Of a stretch of DNA of 64,000 bases, positions 1-9,175 are shown piece after piece. Numbering within the stretch: the stretch's first letter is position 1; each line of letters starts with the position of its first letter. The notes beneath the pieces are model-generated. The model was not told where the DNA came from, made no database searches, and saw only the letters and a list, made by a program, of their open reading frames with translations. Source of the DNA: Rhodobacteraceae bacterium M385 (lineage in GTDB: Bacteria > Pseudomonadota > Alphaproteobacteria > Rhodobacterales > Rhodobacteraceae); NCBI GenBank assembly GCA_025141835.1, contig CP081102.1, forward strand, positions 868,001 through 932,000, read 5' to 3'. The translations under genes were made by a program, and so were the position numbers.

Positions 1-428
1 TGCGCCATCGGCGGCCAGAAATCTGCTTTCGGCGCGACCGGCCGACAATAATAATCATCGGTCCGCACCTTGCCTGAGGGCAGCAGCTTAAAGCCCTTGT
101 AAAGGGGGAAGGGCTGAAGGTTTCCAGCATCGACCCGGGCGGCCAGAACCTCCCAATATTGGGTATAAACCCGGACAGAAGTACGATCACACCGAAGCGC
201 AAGCCCGATGGCATCGGCACCGGGCAGGGCGGACGACCAAGCGGACAGCAGCGTTTTGGGTAGTCCCAAATCAACAGCAGCAGTGGCAATTAGTTCTGCC
301 GCTTGAACCGAGGTCTCAAAGAAGAAAAGCACCCGCTTTTCGATGCCACTTTCGGTGATCGACCATGATTGTTCACAAGCATCGGCGTTGTGCGCGAGCT
401 GATTTAGCTGAGCGTGTGTTTTGTCCAT
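1..428 (-). CDS. Uncharacterised protein, 3' end cut off by the window edge
   Basis: An open frame runs from an ATG at 428 to base 1 without a stop, giving at least 142 residues; the C-terminus lies outside the window. The product starts MDKTHAQLNQLAHN and has no signal peptide or membrane segment. It has mixed hydrophobic and charged composition (for example VLFFFETSVQAAELIATAA near residues 33-51) and reads like a soluble globular protein. No strong Shine-Dalgarno precedes the ATG, so the start could differ. It is divergent from the outer-membrane gene that follows. I do not recognise the family. That it is a gene rests on the unbroken frame and natural-looking composition. Confidence 0.55.
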   Translation of the reverse strand, partial: MDKTHAQLNQLAHNADACEQSWSITESGIEKRVLFFFETSVQAAELIATAAVDLGLPKTLLSAWSSALPGADAIGLALRCDRTSVRVYTQYWEVLAARVDAGNLQPFPLYKGFKLLPSGKVRTDDYYCRPVAPKADFWPPMA

Positions 429-562
429 GCCACACGATGGAGCATGTGACGGGTTGTTAAAAGACACAGTCGGAAACTTTTGCGGGATTTTCACAATGGA
501 TGTCTTGGAGAATTCGAACATTTTCCCTAGCGTAAACCGCAGAATATGTGTCGGGGGACAGC

Positions 563-1717
563 ATGCATTTTATCAAATTTACTATTGTTACGCTTTTGTG
601 CGCGTATGGGGGGCTGGCAAACGCGCAGACCGCGTCTGATGGGGACGTCGCGCCCGCTGCCGCAGAAGAGGCGTTCAACCCGAACCCGATTGCTAACCTG
701 TCGGCTCGTATTGGCTACAACACCGATTCTGGTTTTGTTGGCGGGCTAGGTTATGCAACGGAACGGTTCTTGGGGCAGGATGCCGATTTCAGCATGCGGA
801 TCGAGGCGCAAGAAAGCGCGACCCGCTTCAACGTCGCCTATAGCAACGATGCGGTTTTTGGTGATTCGCCGCGGTTCGGCCTGACGCTGTCGCATTCTGA
901 AACCACCGCCGGCGACGTCTATGGTTTCGCATCCACCGCGACGCGGCTGCAACCCCGGTTGACCTGGGACTTGTCCGAGCGTCAGCGCCTGTCGGCCTAT
1001 GTTTCGTTGTCTCGCAACGAGGTGGGGACCGTTGATCCAACCAACTCCATTTTGATTCGCAACGACGAGGGGCAGCAACAGCGCTACTCACTAGGGGCGA
1101 CCTATCAGGCTGCGTTGCCCATTGAAGGGGATGGTCCCCTGCGCCGGGCGCGGTTCAGCTTTGGGCTGGAAACAGGCCACACCAGCCGCGATCACAGCTT
1201 CACGATTGTCACCGCCCGCGCGACGTTGGTTCACTCGTTCTCGGATGGTAATATCGTCGTCGGCAGCTCGGTTCGGCTGGGACACATGGCCACGATGGAA
1301 GGCACATCCAACATCGGGGATCGCTTTGTGTTGGGCAGCAGCTCTCTGCGGGGGTTTGCGTTCGGCGGCTTCGGCCCGCGTGACCTTGCAGTTGCCAATA
1401 CACCGGCTTTGGGCGGTACGTCCTATGGCATCGGCCGGTTTGACGCGCGTTTCCCCAATGCTTTCGGGGAGGATTCGACCCTGACGCCAGGCGTTTTCCT
1501 GGATGTCGGCAGCCTTTGGGGCTTGGACGATATCAACGGCGGCGTGGCTGGGGCGGACCCGGTGGATGACGCGGCTCATTTGCGCAGTTCTGTCGGCGTG
1601 TCGTTGCGAATCGACTCAGGCATCGGCCCGTTCAACCTGTTTCTGGCAATGCCGCTGGAAGAGCGTGACTACGACCAAACCCAGGAATTCGGTATTTCCT
1701 TCAGCCAGAGCTTCTAA
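563..1717 (+). CDS. Omp85/BamA-type outer membrane beta-barrel protein without POTRA domains
   Basis: A 384-residue exported protein. Residues 1-21 form a Sec signal peptide ending ANA. The rest is an alternating amphipathic pattern typical of a beta barrel, and the last residue is Phe (FSQSF), the usual signature recognised by BAM. The LRGF tetrad at about residues 262-265, inside a Gly-rich loop, matches the conserved L6 (V/L)RGF motif of the Omp85 barrel, and the C-terminal half resembles the bacterial surface antigen (D15) domain. There is room for a 16-strand barrel but none for periplasmic POTRA repeats. The start at 563 is preferred over an upstream in-frame ATG at 548 because GGGGGA precedes it and a clean signal peptide results. 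Substrate and role are unknown; a stand-alone barrel like this is not BamA or TamA itself. Confidence 0.75.
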   Translation: MHFIKFTIVTLLCAYGGLANAQTASDGDVAPAAAEEAFNPNPIANLSARIGYNTDSGFVGGLGYATERFLGQDADFSMRIEAQESATRFNVAYSNDAVFGDSPRFGLTLSHSETTAGDVYGFASTATRLQPRLTWDLSERQRLSAYVSLSRNEVGTVDPTNSILIRNDEGQQQRYSLGATYQAALPIEGDGPLRRARFSFGLETGHTSRDHSFTIVTARATLVHSFSDGNIVVGSSVRLGHMATMEGTSNIGDRFVLGSSSLRGFAFGGFGPRDLAVANTPALGGTSYGIGRFDARFPNAFGEDSTLTPGVFLDVGSLWGLDDINGGVAGADPVDDAAHLRSSVGVSLRIDSGIGPFNLFLAMPLEERDYDQTQEFGISFSQSF

Positions 1718-1877
1718 GGAACGCTCTCGTCCCCTCGAGGTTAGGCGCTACGCCAGCATACGGCTTGTGCGCCCTCAAGGGGCGTTTAACCGGGAAACTC
1801 CAGCAGGATCAGCGCCGCGCGTAACACGCGCGTCGGTCGCGTCCCGCAGAGGTGTCTTGCGTCCAAGGAAGAAAAAG

Positions 1878-1952
1878 TGGCTGGGGTGGTAGGATTCGAA
1901 CCTACGGTACACGCTACCAAAAAGCGTTGCCTTACCGCTTGGCTACACCCCA
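1878..1952 (-). tRNA. tRNA-Gln (anticodon TTG)
   Basis: The minus strand folds as a cloverleaf. The acceptor arm TGGGGTG pairs with CACCCCA, followed by discriminator G and an encoded CCA. The T arm carries GGTTCGAATCC. The anticodon stem ACGCT/AGCGT encloses the loop TTTTGGT, giving anticodon TTG, which reads CAA (Gln). The D arm contains AGCCAAGCGGTAAGGC. The gene is 75 nt including CCA and stands alone between the barrel gene and the mechanosensitive channel gene. Confidence 0.95.
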
Positions 1953-2026
1953 ACTACGCCGCTGGAGATACGACGCGGCGGCACCGGGATCAAGTCCCCG
2001 ATTGCGTTTTTTGCTCGGAAATCCCG

Positions 2027-3355
2027 CTATTCTTGCGGAGCTTCCCGGCGGAGGAGGTCATCATCGGGCAGGGCTTCGCGTTCGGCCTCGATAATCTGTT
2101 CAAGTGCGACACCTTCCTCGGTTCCTACGTTCTGCACTTCTACCTGTGCGGCGGCGGGCTTGGAGGGGGCGGGCGTTGCATCGGTTGTGGCAGGCAGTTC
2201 CGCGCCAAGCAGGCGGTATGTTGGTTCCGGCAGGGCGATGCCAGCGGCCTCCAAACGGGCTTTGACCACGCGAATGGCCTCTCCCTTTGCCATGCCGATG
2301 CCGGTTTCGTGCTGCTTGATCCAACCCGCCGCCGTGATGTCGATGGTCGAGGCGCCAAGCCCTTCCACCCATACGCCGGGGCCGGGGGTTTCCAGCAAGA
2401 AGGGCAGTTCTTTCAGGGCAGACAGGATGATCCGCTGCGCCTCGGCAATATCAGCGGCCGGATCGACCCCCACGAGGAAGGTAAAGCGGCGCTCATCGTT
2501 TCGAGTATAGTTGATGATGCGGGATTTGAAGACCGTCGCGTTGGGGATGCGGATGTGGTTGCCGTCAAGGCTCAGCAGAATCGTGGCCCGGCTCGTCAGA
2601 CGGATGACGTGGCCCAGATCGCCCTCAATCTCCACCAAGTCTTTGGGGCGAAACGGTTGGCGGATCGACAGCATGATGGAAGAGATAAAATTTTCCACCG
2701 TGTCGCGGACGGCGAAACCAATGGCGAGGCCGACGATACCTGCCGCCCCAAGGATCGTGCCCAGAAGCGCCGTCGCGTTCAACAGGTCAAGCGCCAGCAC
2801 GATGCCAAGCACGACAAAGACCAAGCGCACGATCTGGCGGTAAATGTCAGCGATAAAGGCATTGGGGGCGATTCGGTCCCAGGGCCATGATCGTTTGGCC
2901 AACCAGAACCCGAACAGCCACATCAAGACGCCCGCCGTCAGAGCCACAAGGATCAGCGGAGAGAAAGCGATCACCTGCGCTACCCGCTCCTGCATACGGT
3001 CGAGGGCGGGGTTCAACCGCTCCACCACGTCGGTGCTTTCGGCGACGGTGTTTTCTATCGCCACCACGCCTTCGACACGGGCGACCAACTCATTCAGGGC
3101 GGTGATGCGGGTGGCGTCCACCACCGTTCCGCGCAGGGTGACGATCCCGTTGGAGACTGTCGCGCGTACATCATCGTAGCCCTCAAGCTGGCCAAGGATA
3201 TCCATAATCCGGTCGCGGGTGGCGAAGTCTTGGGCCCGGTCGCTTTCCACGGCAATCGTGCCGTCAGGTTGGCTGCCTTCCGTCTGCGCCAGAACCGGCC
3301 CACATAGGGCCACTGCGAGGAGCGACGCGAGGAGGGGTCTAAGCAGCCCCCGCAT
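2027..3355 (-). CDS. MscS-family mechanosensitive channel with N-terminal BON domain
   Basis: A 442-residue protein. After a signal peptide (residues 1-24, ending VLAQ) comes a periplasmic BON domain (about 45-108; pattern VRATVSNGIVTLRGTV). Transmembrane segments follow at about 128-152, 175-195 and a pore-lining third helix rich in Gly and Ala (GAAGIVGLAIGFAVRD), then the MscS beta domain. The Pro/Ala/Glu-rich tail is probably disordered. The family releases solutes on hypo-osmotic shock; BON domains usually bind lipid or peptidoglycan-proximal membrane. The ATG at 3355 overlaps the kdsA stop (TGATG), and a GTG at 3358 is possible. This indicates translational coupling to kdsA. Confidence 0.9.
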   Translation of the reverse strand: MRGLLRPLLASLLAVALCGPVLAQTEGSQPDGTIAVESDRAQDFATRDRIMDILGQLEGYDDVRATVSNGIVTLRGTVVDATRITALNELVARVEGVVAIENTVAESTDVVERLNPALDRMQERVAQVIAFSPLILVALTAGVLMWLFGFWLAKRSWPWDRIAPNAFIADIYRQIVRLVFVVLGIVLALDLLNATALLGTILGAAGIVGLAIGFAVRDTVENFISSIMLSIRQPFRPKDLVEIEGDLGHVIRLTSRATILLSLDGNHIRIPNATVFKSRIINYTRNDERRFTFLVGVDPAADIAEAQRIILSALKELPFLLETPGPGVWVEGLGASTIDITAAGWIKQHETGIGMAKGEAIRVVKARLEAAGIALPEPTYRLLGAELPATTDATPAPSKPAAAQVEVQNVGTEEGVALEQIIEAEREALPDDDLLRREAPQE

Positions 3356-4188
3356 CACAGTCGCACCGGGTTCGCTTTAGCGACAGCGTCCAGCGCCATC
3401 AGCGTGTTGATGACCCCCGCCATATCATCCAGCCGGATCATGTTAGGCCCATCAGACGGTGCGGTGTCGGGGTCTTCGTGAGTCTCCAGGAACACTCCGC
3501 CGATGCCCAAGGCCACGGCGGCACGCGCCAGCACGGGGGCAAACTCCCGTTGCCCGCCTGATGACCCACCAAGCCCGCCGGGCTGCGCCACGGCGTGGGT
3601 CGCGTCCATGATCACTGGGTAGCCGGTTTTCGCCATCTCGGGCAGGGACCGCATGTCGGCCACAAGCGCGTTATAGCCAAAGGAAACGCCCCGCTCGGTC
3701 AGCATTAGGCGCTCATTTCCCGTGCTGGCGACCTTTTCGGCCACGTTCTGCATGTCCCAGGGGGCGAGAAATTGTCCCTTCTTGATGTTGATCGCGGCAC
3801 CGGTTTCGCCTGCGGCCAGAAGAAGGTCCGTCTGGCGACACAGGAAGGCGGGGATTTGCAGGATATCGACGGCTTCGGCCACCGGGGCGCATTGTTCGGG
3901 CGTGTGGATGTCGGTCAGCACCGGGCAGCCGAATTCTTCTCGGATGGTGGACAGAATGCGCAACCCCTCATCCATTCCAAGGCCACGCTTGCCGGAAAGG
4001 GAGGTGCGGTTTGCCTTGTCGTAGCTGCCTTTGAACACGAACTGCGCGCCCGCATCGGCACAGACCTGCGCCATATGGCCGGCAATCATCCGCGCGTGAT
4101 CCATGCTTTCCAACTGGCAAGGGCCAGCGATTACCAGCAAAGGTGCCGCGTTCGAGACGCTAAGCGATCCGATCTCTACCGTTTTCAT
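3355..4188 (-). CDS. kdsA: 3-deoxy-8-phosphooctulonate (Kdo-8-P) synthase
   Basis: Condenses arabinose 5-phosphate with phosphoenolpyruvate to make Kdo-8-phosphate, the precursor of Kdo for lipid A cores and for the lipid linker of ABC-exported capsules. Family motifs are all present in 277 residues: IAGPCQLES near the N-terminus, FKGSYDKANRTS, KKGQF and DATHAVAQPGG. The start at 4188 is chosen over an in-frame start 21 nt upstream because GGGGGA sits about 7 nt before it. It lies 41 nt downstream of kpsE on the same strand. This suggests the copy serves capsule linker synthesis; whether a second kdsA exists elsewhere cannot be seen. Confidence 0.95.
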   Translation of the reverse strand: MKTVEIGSLSVSNAAPLLVIAGPCQLESMDHARMIAGHMAQVCADAGAQFVFKGSYDKANRTSLSGKRGLGMDEGLRILSTIREEFGCPVLTDIHTPEQCAPVAEAVDILQIPAFLCRQTDLLLAAGETGAAINIKKGQFLAPWDMQNVAEKVASTGNERLMLTERGVSFGYNALVADMRSLPEMAKTGYPVIMDATHAVAQPGGLGGSSGGQREFAPVLARAAVALGIGGVFLETHEDPDTAPSDGPNMIRLDDMAGVINTLMALDAVAKANPVRL

Positions 4189-4229
4189 CTGTCGGTCCCC
4201 CGGGGCCATTGGCCCCGAGGTGGTGCGGA

Positions 4230-6014
4230 TCAGGAACTTACCTGTTCACGCAGGATCGAGGCGGTCATTGATATCAAAAGGTAGATGCCAGAAAAGACGA
4301 CAAGTGCAAGCAGCGTCTTTTCAAACGCCTTTGGATAGGCGGCCTCGTCGGGGGCGATCGGGAACACGCCCATCGAGATATAGAGCGACTGGCGGTTCGC
4401 TTCCGTACGGGCCGATTCCATCGCTTGCAGCGCTTCTGTCAGCATCAATTGACGGGTTTCCAGATCGGCTTGGGCAATCACCAGTTCCGATTGGATGCGC
4501 GCAAGGGAGACCTCGCCCGCGGTTTCATTCGTCAATGAAGCGCGAAGTTGCGCGATCAGGGTCTCATAGCGGGCAATGTTGGCCTCGGCCACTTGCACGC
4601 GAGTCGAATTGGGCCGGGACGCGGCGTTGATCTCGGCCAAGCGCAGGCGTTCTTCGGTCAGTTGCATTTCATAGACGCCGATCTGGTTAAACACTTGGTT
4701 TACCTCGGCTTCCGCCGACAAAACGCCCCGTTGCTCTTGCAGTTCCAGCACCCGCATCTGCGCTTGCAAGGACCGTTCTTCGGCCTCTTGGAAACCTTCG
4801 CGGGCCCCGGCCATTTGGTCCTCGCGCAGGCGCGATGACATTTGGTCCACCCGCTCTTCGGCGTAGCCGATCAGCGCCTCTGAAAACGCTTGCGAGGTTT
4901 CGGCATCGGCGGCGCGGACTTCCATGCGGATCAGACCCTCTGTCGGGTCATAGCCGATCGTCAGGTTGCGCAGATAGGTGCTATACATCTGCTCGTCCGA
5001 GGCATCGGGGGCCAAGCGCACGAGCGGATCAATATCATCGCCCGAGAAGTGATCGCGGAAGCCCAATTCCTCATCCAGCCGCAGCATCGCTTCGCGGCTT
5101 TCCAGATAGCTTTGCACTGTGATCGATTCCTGAACCGTCGCAAAGCTGGAGCCCCCCAACAGCCCGCCTAGCCCACTGCCACCGGACGAGGCTTCGGCCT
5201 TTTGGATCACGAATTCCGTGTTGGTGGCAAAAAGAGGCGTGGCAACGGCGTAGTAGTAATAGCTGACCAGCATCGTGGGCAGGAAAACGAACAATGCCAG
5301 CCGCGTGGCCAATTGGATCAACTTGCGGCGGCGGCGATTGGCGATGTCGCGCTGCACGCCCATGATCTCGGCCGCGCGGGATTCGGCGGTATGGGCGACG
5401 CCTGCGGGCGGGGCTGCACCAACTTGGGTAGCGGGCACCTGCGCCGTGGCGGCCCGCACCGGTAGCGTGTTGCCCCCAGCGGGGGCACCGGCGGGGGCGG
5501 CTGCGTTTTGGTTTTCGTTGATAACCAATTCCAGCATGTTGGACTGCCCGAAGGGGTCTATCCCGCGTTTGCGCAATTGGCGCACCGCGTCAAAGTCGGA
5601 CGAGGGGCTAAGACCATGTTTCTGCGCAGACCGGCGGGCCATTCGTAGTTGCCGTCCTGTCAAACCCTCGGACCGGATCGCGGCCAATTCGGCCTCTAGG
5701 GATTGCGGGCTATCTGCTACGCGGGCCGCGCCTTGCGCCTTGTCCGCGGCCGCAGATCCCGGCAGCGCCATGTCGCCGAAACCGTCTTCTGTGTGGCTAG
5801 GCAGGCTTGTGTCTTCAACCTCAGGCTGTGGCGCCACACGGGGCGAGCGTGCCGCCGCGACACTTGCCGCCGCTGCTGCTGCCGCCGCGCTCGCCGTCGT
5901 TCCTGTGGCGGCCGCGCGCGCGTCTATGGCCTCAGCCGCTTGCGCTGCGCCGCCCGGTGCGTCGCCGTCTGTGCGGCGAATGCGGAACTTCCTAGCTTTG
6001 GGTTTCGTAGTCAT
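4230..6014 (-). CDS. kpsE: Capsule polysaccharide export inner-membrane protein (KpsE/CtrB/BexC family) with long N-terminal extension
   Basis: A 594-residue polysaccharide co-polymerase-type subunit. The first ~230 residues are cytoplasmic: a basic start (KPKARKFRIRR), an Ala-rich low-complexity stretch (30-60), and a probably helical segment (103-165). TM1 is at about 236-258. A long periplasmic coiled-coil region follows (leucine/glutamate-rich, about 370-540), then a second TM near 565-585 and a short tail. This two-TM, coiled-coil layout is diagnostic of the KpsE group, which links the ABC transporter to the outer-membrane exporter. The start at 6014 overlaps the end of kpsT by 23 nt, with GAGG upstream. 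The N-terminal extension is unusual compared with E. coli KpsE (about 380 residues). Confidence 0.85.
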   Translation of the reverse strand: MTTKPKARKFRIRRTDGDAPGGAAQAAEAIDARAAATGTTASAAAAAAAASVAAARSPRVAPQPEVEDTSLPSHTEDGFGDMALPGSAAADKAQGAARVADSPQSLEAELAAIRSEGLTGRQLRMARRSAQKHGLSPSSDFDAVRQLRKRGIDPFGQSNMLELVINENQNAAAPAGAPAGGNTLPVRAATAQVPATQVGAAPPAGVAHTAESRAAEIMGVQRDIANRRRRKLIQLATRLALFVFLPTMLVSYYYYAVATPLFATNTEFVIQKAEASSGGSGLGGLLGGSSFATVQESITVQSYLESREAMLRLDEELGFRDHFSGDDIDPLVRLAPDASDEQMYSTYLRNLTIGYDPTEGLIRMEVRAADAETSQAFSEALIGYAEERVDQMSSRLREDQMAGAREGFQEAEERSLQAQMRVLELQEQRGVLSAEAEVNQVFNQIGVYEMQLTEERLRLAEINAASRPNSTRVQVAEANIARYETLIAQLRASLTNETAGEVSLARIQSELVIAQADLETRQLMLTEALQAMESARTEANRQSLYISMGVFPIAPDEAAYPKAFEKTLLALVVFSGIYLLISMTASILREQVSS

Positions 6015-6651
6015 AAAGCTGCTTAGCCTCTTCCAGCGTGTCGAACTGATATAGTTTGCCATCCCGAAGAACGGCTGCGCGACGCGCAAATTTTTCTAGC
6101 GTTGTGGCTTGGTGCGACACGATAATCACGGTCGCGTTCTTCAGCCGCTCTGCAAGGATACCACCGGCGCGCCGATTGAATTCGGCGTCTGTGGAATTCG
6201 GCATCCCTTCGTCAATCAGATAGATATCAAATTCCAACGCCAAAAGGAGAGAGAAGTTGAATCGGCCCCGCATCCCCGATGAATAGGTGCCCACGGGCAT
6301 GTCGAAATACTCTTCGATCCCGCAGACCCAACGGCAGAATGCCTCCACGTAGTCGGGGTCCAACCCATAGAGCTGCGCAATGTAGCGGGCGTTTTCCATG
6401 GCGGACAATCTGGTGATGACACCGCCCATGAATCCGAGTGGAAACGAGATGCGGGCGTTGCGCGTGATCGTGCCCTCATCGGGCTTTTCCAGTCCGCACA
6501 TCATGTTGATGAGTGTCGTTTTGCCGGTGCCGTTGGGCGCCAGAATGCCCATGGAGTAGCCGATATCCACACGAAAAGAGGCCCGGTCGAGGATCACCTT
6601 ACGGCGCTCTCCGGTCCAAAAGGATTTCGAAACTCCTGAAAACTCCAACAT
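5992..6651 (-). CDS. kpsT: Capsule polysaccharide ABC transporter ATP-binding protein (KpsT/CtrD/BexA type)
   Basis: A 219-residue ATPase, the usual size for this family. Walker A is APNGTGKTT (38-46). The signature loop is the degenerate SSGMRGR (124-130) that distinguishes polysaccharide exporters from LSGGQ transporters. Walker B is FDIYLIDE (141-148), and a switch His lies in SHQATTLEKF. It energises export of a lipid-linked capsule through the inner membrane together with a KpsM permease. It overlaps kpsE. No kpsM is present in this window: the next upstream gene is nhaA on the same strand after a 174-nt gap, so the permease must be encoded elsewhere. Confidence 0.9.
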   Translation of the reverse strand: MLEFSGVSKSFWTGERRKVILDRASFRVDIGYSMGILAPNGTGKTTLINMMCGLEKPDEGTITRNARISFPLGFMGGVITRLSAMENARYIAQLYGLDPDYVEAFCRWVCGIEEYFDMPVGTYSSGMRGRFNFSLLLALEFDIYLIDEGMPNSTDAEFNRRAGGILAERLKNATVIIVSHQATTLEKFARRAAVLRDGKLYQFDTLEEAKQLYDYETQS

Positions 6652-6825
6652 CGCTTGCGTCGCCCAATATAACCTGCCAGCGCATCCCGTCTTAGCCGCG
6701 GGATGTCACCATTCTGGAAACATACCGCCCCATTAGGGCAGTATTATGTCCATTCCCTTACCAATCACAGGGAATTTTCAATGAATTGTCTCACTTCGGC
6801 GGACTATTGCAAGCCTCCTCGGTGG

Positions 6826-8088
6826 TCAAAGCGCACGCTTCTGGACCCGTGTGATCTTGCCCATGACCAAGGAAATGGCCGCCGCCCCGAAGGAGAGCAA
6901 TGCCCCCATCTTCGCCGCATCCTGCACCGGACCTGCCTCAAACGCCACGGAGGCCACGAAGAGCGATACGGTGAAACCAATGGCCGCCACGCAACCGATC
7001 ACAACAAGGTCGATCATCCGCATACCCTTGGGCAGACCCAGACCAAGGGGTTTTGCGGCCAACCAGCCGAACAGAAAAATCCCCGCCGGTTTGCCGATCA
7101 ATAGCCCCGCCAGAACCAGCCAGGTCGCCTCTCCCATTGCCGAGAATGCAACGCCCGCGTTCACCAGGCCAAAGAGGCCAAGGATGATTTCGACGGGGTG
7201 TTTCAACGCATGTTCGATGGTGTTCAAAAGATCGTGCAAATGCACCTCGGCGGCAGAGAATATGCCAAAAGCGCGGTCTGCGTGGGGGATTGTCAGGACA
7301 ATGGGCAGCAATCCAAGGGCCGGGTGCAGACCCGCTTGCATGAACCCGTACCAGCTCGCGCAACCTGCCAAGAGGTAGGGCCAGAATGACAATTTCTTGC
7401 GTGCCCAGGTAGAGCGGCGGCGCACTTGGTCGCCCCGATCCAGGTAACGCGGCAGCCAGTTCGCGAGCACATAGACGCTGATCGCCGCCCCAAAGGACAG
7501 CAGAAGCCAAACCGGGGCCAAATCGCTCGAGGGGTAGAAAACCGCCAAAATCAACAAGCCTGCCGCGTCATCGGCAATCGCCAGCAGAAGCAGGAAACGC
7601 ACCGCCGGGTGGCCCGCGCCAAAGACCATGCGACCAATCAGGTAGGAAAAGGCAATGTCCGTCGCGGTGGGAATGGCCCATCCGTTTGCCACCGCGTCAA
7701 AGGTGGTGGAGCCCATGAAGTAAGCGATGCCAAGATAGACAGCGATCGGTCCAATCATACCCCCAAGGGTTGCAACCAAGGGCGTGGCCGCCTTCTTGCC
7801 GCGCAAGGCGCCGTTCTCAAGCACCACGGCCTCCCACACCTCTTTCGCGGCGATGGCGAAAAACAGCGCCATAAGCACGTCGTTCACCAGGTAATGCAGG
7901 GTCAACTCTCGGGTGATGTGACCTTGGCCGTCATCGTGCAGGTGGCCGATCGGGGCATCGGCCCAGATCACGAACTCGGTAAACCCGTGGTAGCTGGTGA
8001 TGTCGATATTCGCCCAAATCAACGCGATGATCGCGCCTGTGATCAAAAGCAGCGAATAGCCGTTGATGAAGTCCCAAACCCGATACAT
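6826..8088 (-). CDS. nhaA: Na+/H+ antiporter NhaA
   Basis: A 420-residue, roughly 12-TM inner-membrane antiporter that exchanges cytoplasmic Na+ (or Li+) for external protons. The paired ion-binding aspartates are D173-D174 in LAIADDAAG. The TM4 unwound region TDIAFSYLIG is at about 143-152, and the HPVEIILGLFGLVNAGV block is also typical. The ATG at 8088 (MYRVWDFINGYS) is preceded by GGGGGCAGGA; a GTG at 8112 would add eight residues. No linked NhaR regulator is seen. Confidence 0.95.
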   Translation of the reverse strand: MYRVWDFINGYSLLLITGAIIALIWANIDITSYHGFTEFVIWADAPIGHLHDDGQGHITRELTLHYLVNDVLMALFFAIAAKEVWEAVVLENGALRGKKAATPLVATLGGMIGPIAVYLGIAYFMGSTTFDAVANGWAIPTATDIAFSYLIGRMVFGAGHPAVRFLLLLAIADDAAGLLILAVFYPSSDLAPVWLLLSFGAAISVYVLANWLPRYLDRGDQVRRRSTWARKKLSFWPYLLAGCASWYGFMQAGLHPALGLLPIVLTIPHADRAFGIFSAAEVHLHDLLNTIEHALKHPVEIILGLFGLVNAGVAFSAMGEATWLVLAGLLIGKPAGIFLFGWLAAKPLGLGLPKGMRMIDLVVIGCVAAIGFTVSLFVASVAFEAGPVQDAAKMGALLSFGAAAISLVMGKITRVQKRAL

Positions 8089-8149
8089 TCCTGCCCCCAC
8101 TGGTCGCTCCACGGGTGATTAACCAATGGGGGGGAAGGCGTCCATCCTC

Positions 8150-9175
8150 TTAAGCGACAAGGCTCCAACCGATCCCGGCAATCACGGCGCCGGTCAGGGC
8201 AAGGCCGATGTAGGCGATGAAGACGCGCGGTTTCACCAGTGCCCAGACAGCGACGGCAGCGGGGATGCAGCTAACGCCGCCTGCGACCATGAAGGCCATG
8301 CCTGCGCCGGGGCTCATGCCCTGCTCCATCAGACCTCCGACAAGCGGGACAGCGGCGTAGCCGTTGAGGTAGGCAGGCGCGCCCACCAAGGCCCCCAGAA
8401 GGATCGGCGTCAGGCCGTCGCCGCCGATGACCTGCGCGATAAGGTCTGCGGGCACGTAGGATATCAGGAGCGATTGCAACAGGTAGGCAAACAGCAACCA
8501 TTTGCCCAAGAACAGAAGGTTATCCCAAGTCGTGCGCCCAAAGATGCTTCGCCTGTCGTCATCCTGCCAGAACTTCCAGTTCAGGGTCATTTTCTTGGCG
8601 CTACAGCAGCCCGCCGCGGCAGGTTGTTCGCGCAAAGGGTCGGCGAAGACGGCACTGTTGGCCAGCAGTTTCACAGTCAGCCCTCCCAAGACCCCAAGGC
8701 CCACGGCGGCGATGGTTTTGGCCACGGCGAAGTCAAAGCCGATGCCGCCCGCCGTGATCGAGAACATCGCAGGGTCCATCAGGGGCGAGGCGAGCCAGAA
8801 CGCCATGACCGCTGAAAGTGGCGCGCCCGCAGCCAGAAGGGCGGCGACGAAGGGGATGACTTGGCAGGAGCAGAACGGCGAGAGCCCGCCAACGATTGCC
8901 CCCATCAGGATCATCCGGGTTTCGCGGCCCTGAAAGGCGCCGTCCAACAGGCGCTCGGACCCGGTGGCTTTCATATAGCCAATGGCCAGCACCGCGAAGA
9001 GGATGAAGGGCAGGGTGCCCCAGAAGTGTTCGAGCGTTTCCTCGATCGTCGGCACCACGGCGGGGCGGTCGAACAGCGCGAGAACCAGAAGGATGAGCAC
9101 GCCGGTCAGCGCCACACGGTCCACCCGGCCCCAGAGAGTGGGCAACAGCCGGGGGGTAAGGGATTGATCAGCCAT
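8150..9175 (-). CDS. Predicted permease, ArsP/YraQ (DUF318) family
   Basis: A 341-residue membrane protein with about eight TM segments in two related halves. The SPFCSCQVIPF motif (Cys102, Cys104) and the second-half PAYLNGYAAVPL and VAGGVSCIPAA motifs are those of the PF03773 permease family, which includes the organoarsenical exporter ArsP. A hydrophilic middle loop carries a vicinal Cys pair (GCCSAKK, about 191-192). The ATG at 9175 lies inside the last codons of the upstream arsR-type gene (8-nt overlap), so the two are translationally coupled. The context suggests metalloid or organometal efflux, but the substrate is inference. Confidence 0.8.
   Translation of the reverse strand: MADQSLTPRLLPTLWGRVDRVALTGVLILLVLALFDRPAVVPTIEETLEHFWGTLPFILFAVLAIGYMKATGSERLLDGAFQGRETRMILMGAIVGGLSPFCSCQVIPFVAALLAAGAPLSAVMAFWLASPLMDPAMFSITAGGIGFDFAVAKTIAAVGLGVLGGLTVKLLANSAVFADPLREQPAAAGCCSAKKMTLNWKFWQDDDRRSIFGRTTWDNLLFLGKWLLFAYLLQSLLISYVPADLIAQVIGGDGLTPILLGALVGAPAYLNGYAAVPLVGGLMEQGMSPGAGMAFMVAGGVSCIPAAVAVWALVKPRVFIAYIGLALTGAVIAGIGWSLVA

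Noticed and set aside
1877..2890. A 337-codon plus-strand frame over the tRNA and the MscS gene
   Set aside because: It starts inside the tRNA, runs antisense to a recognisable channel and shows no family features.
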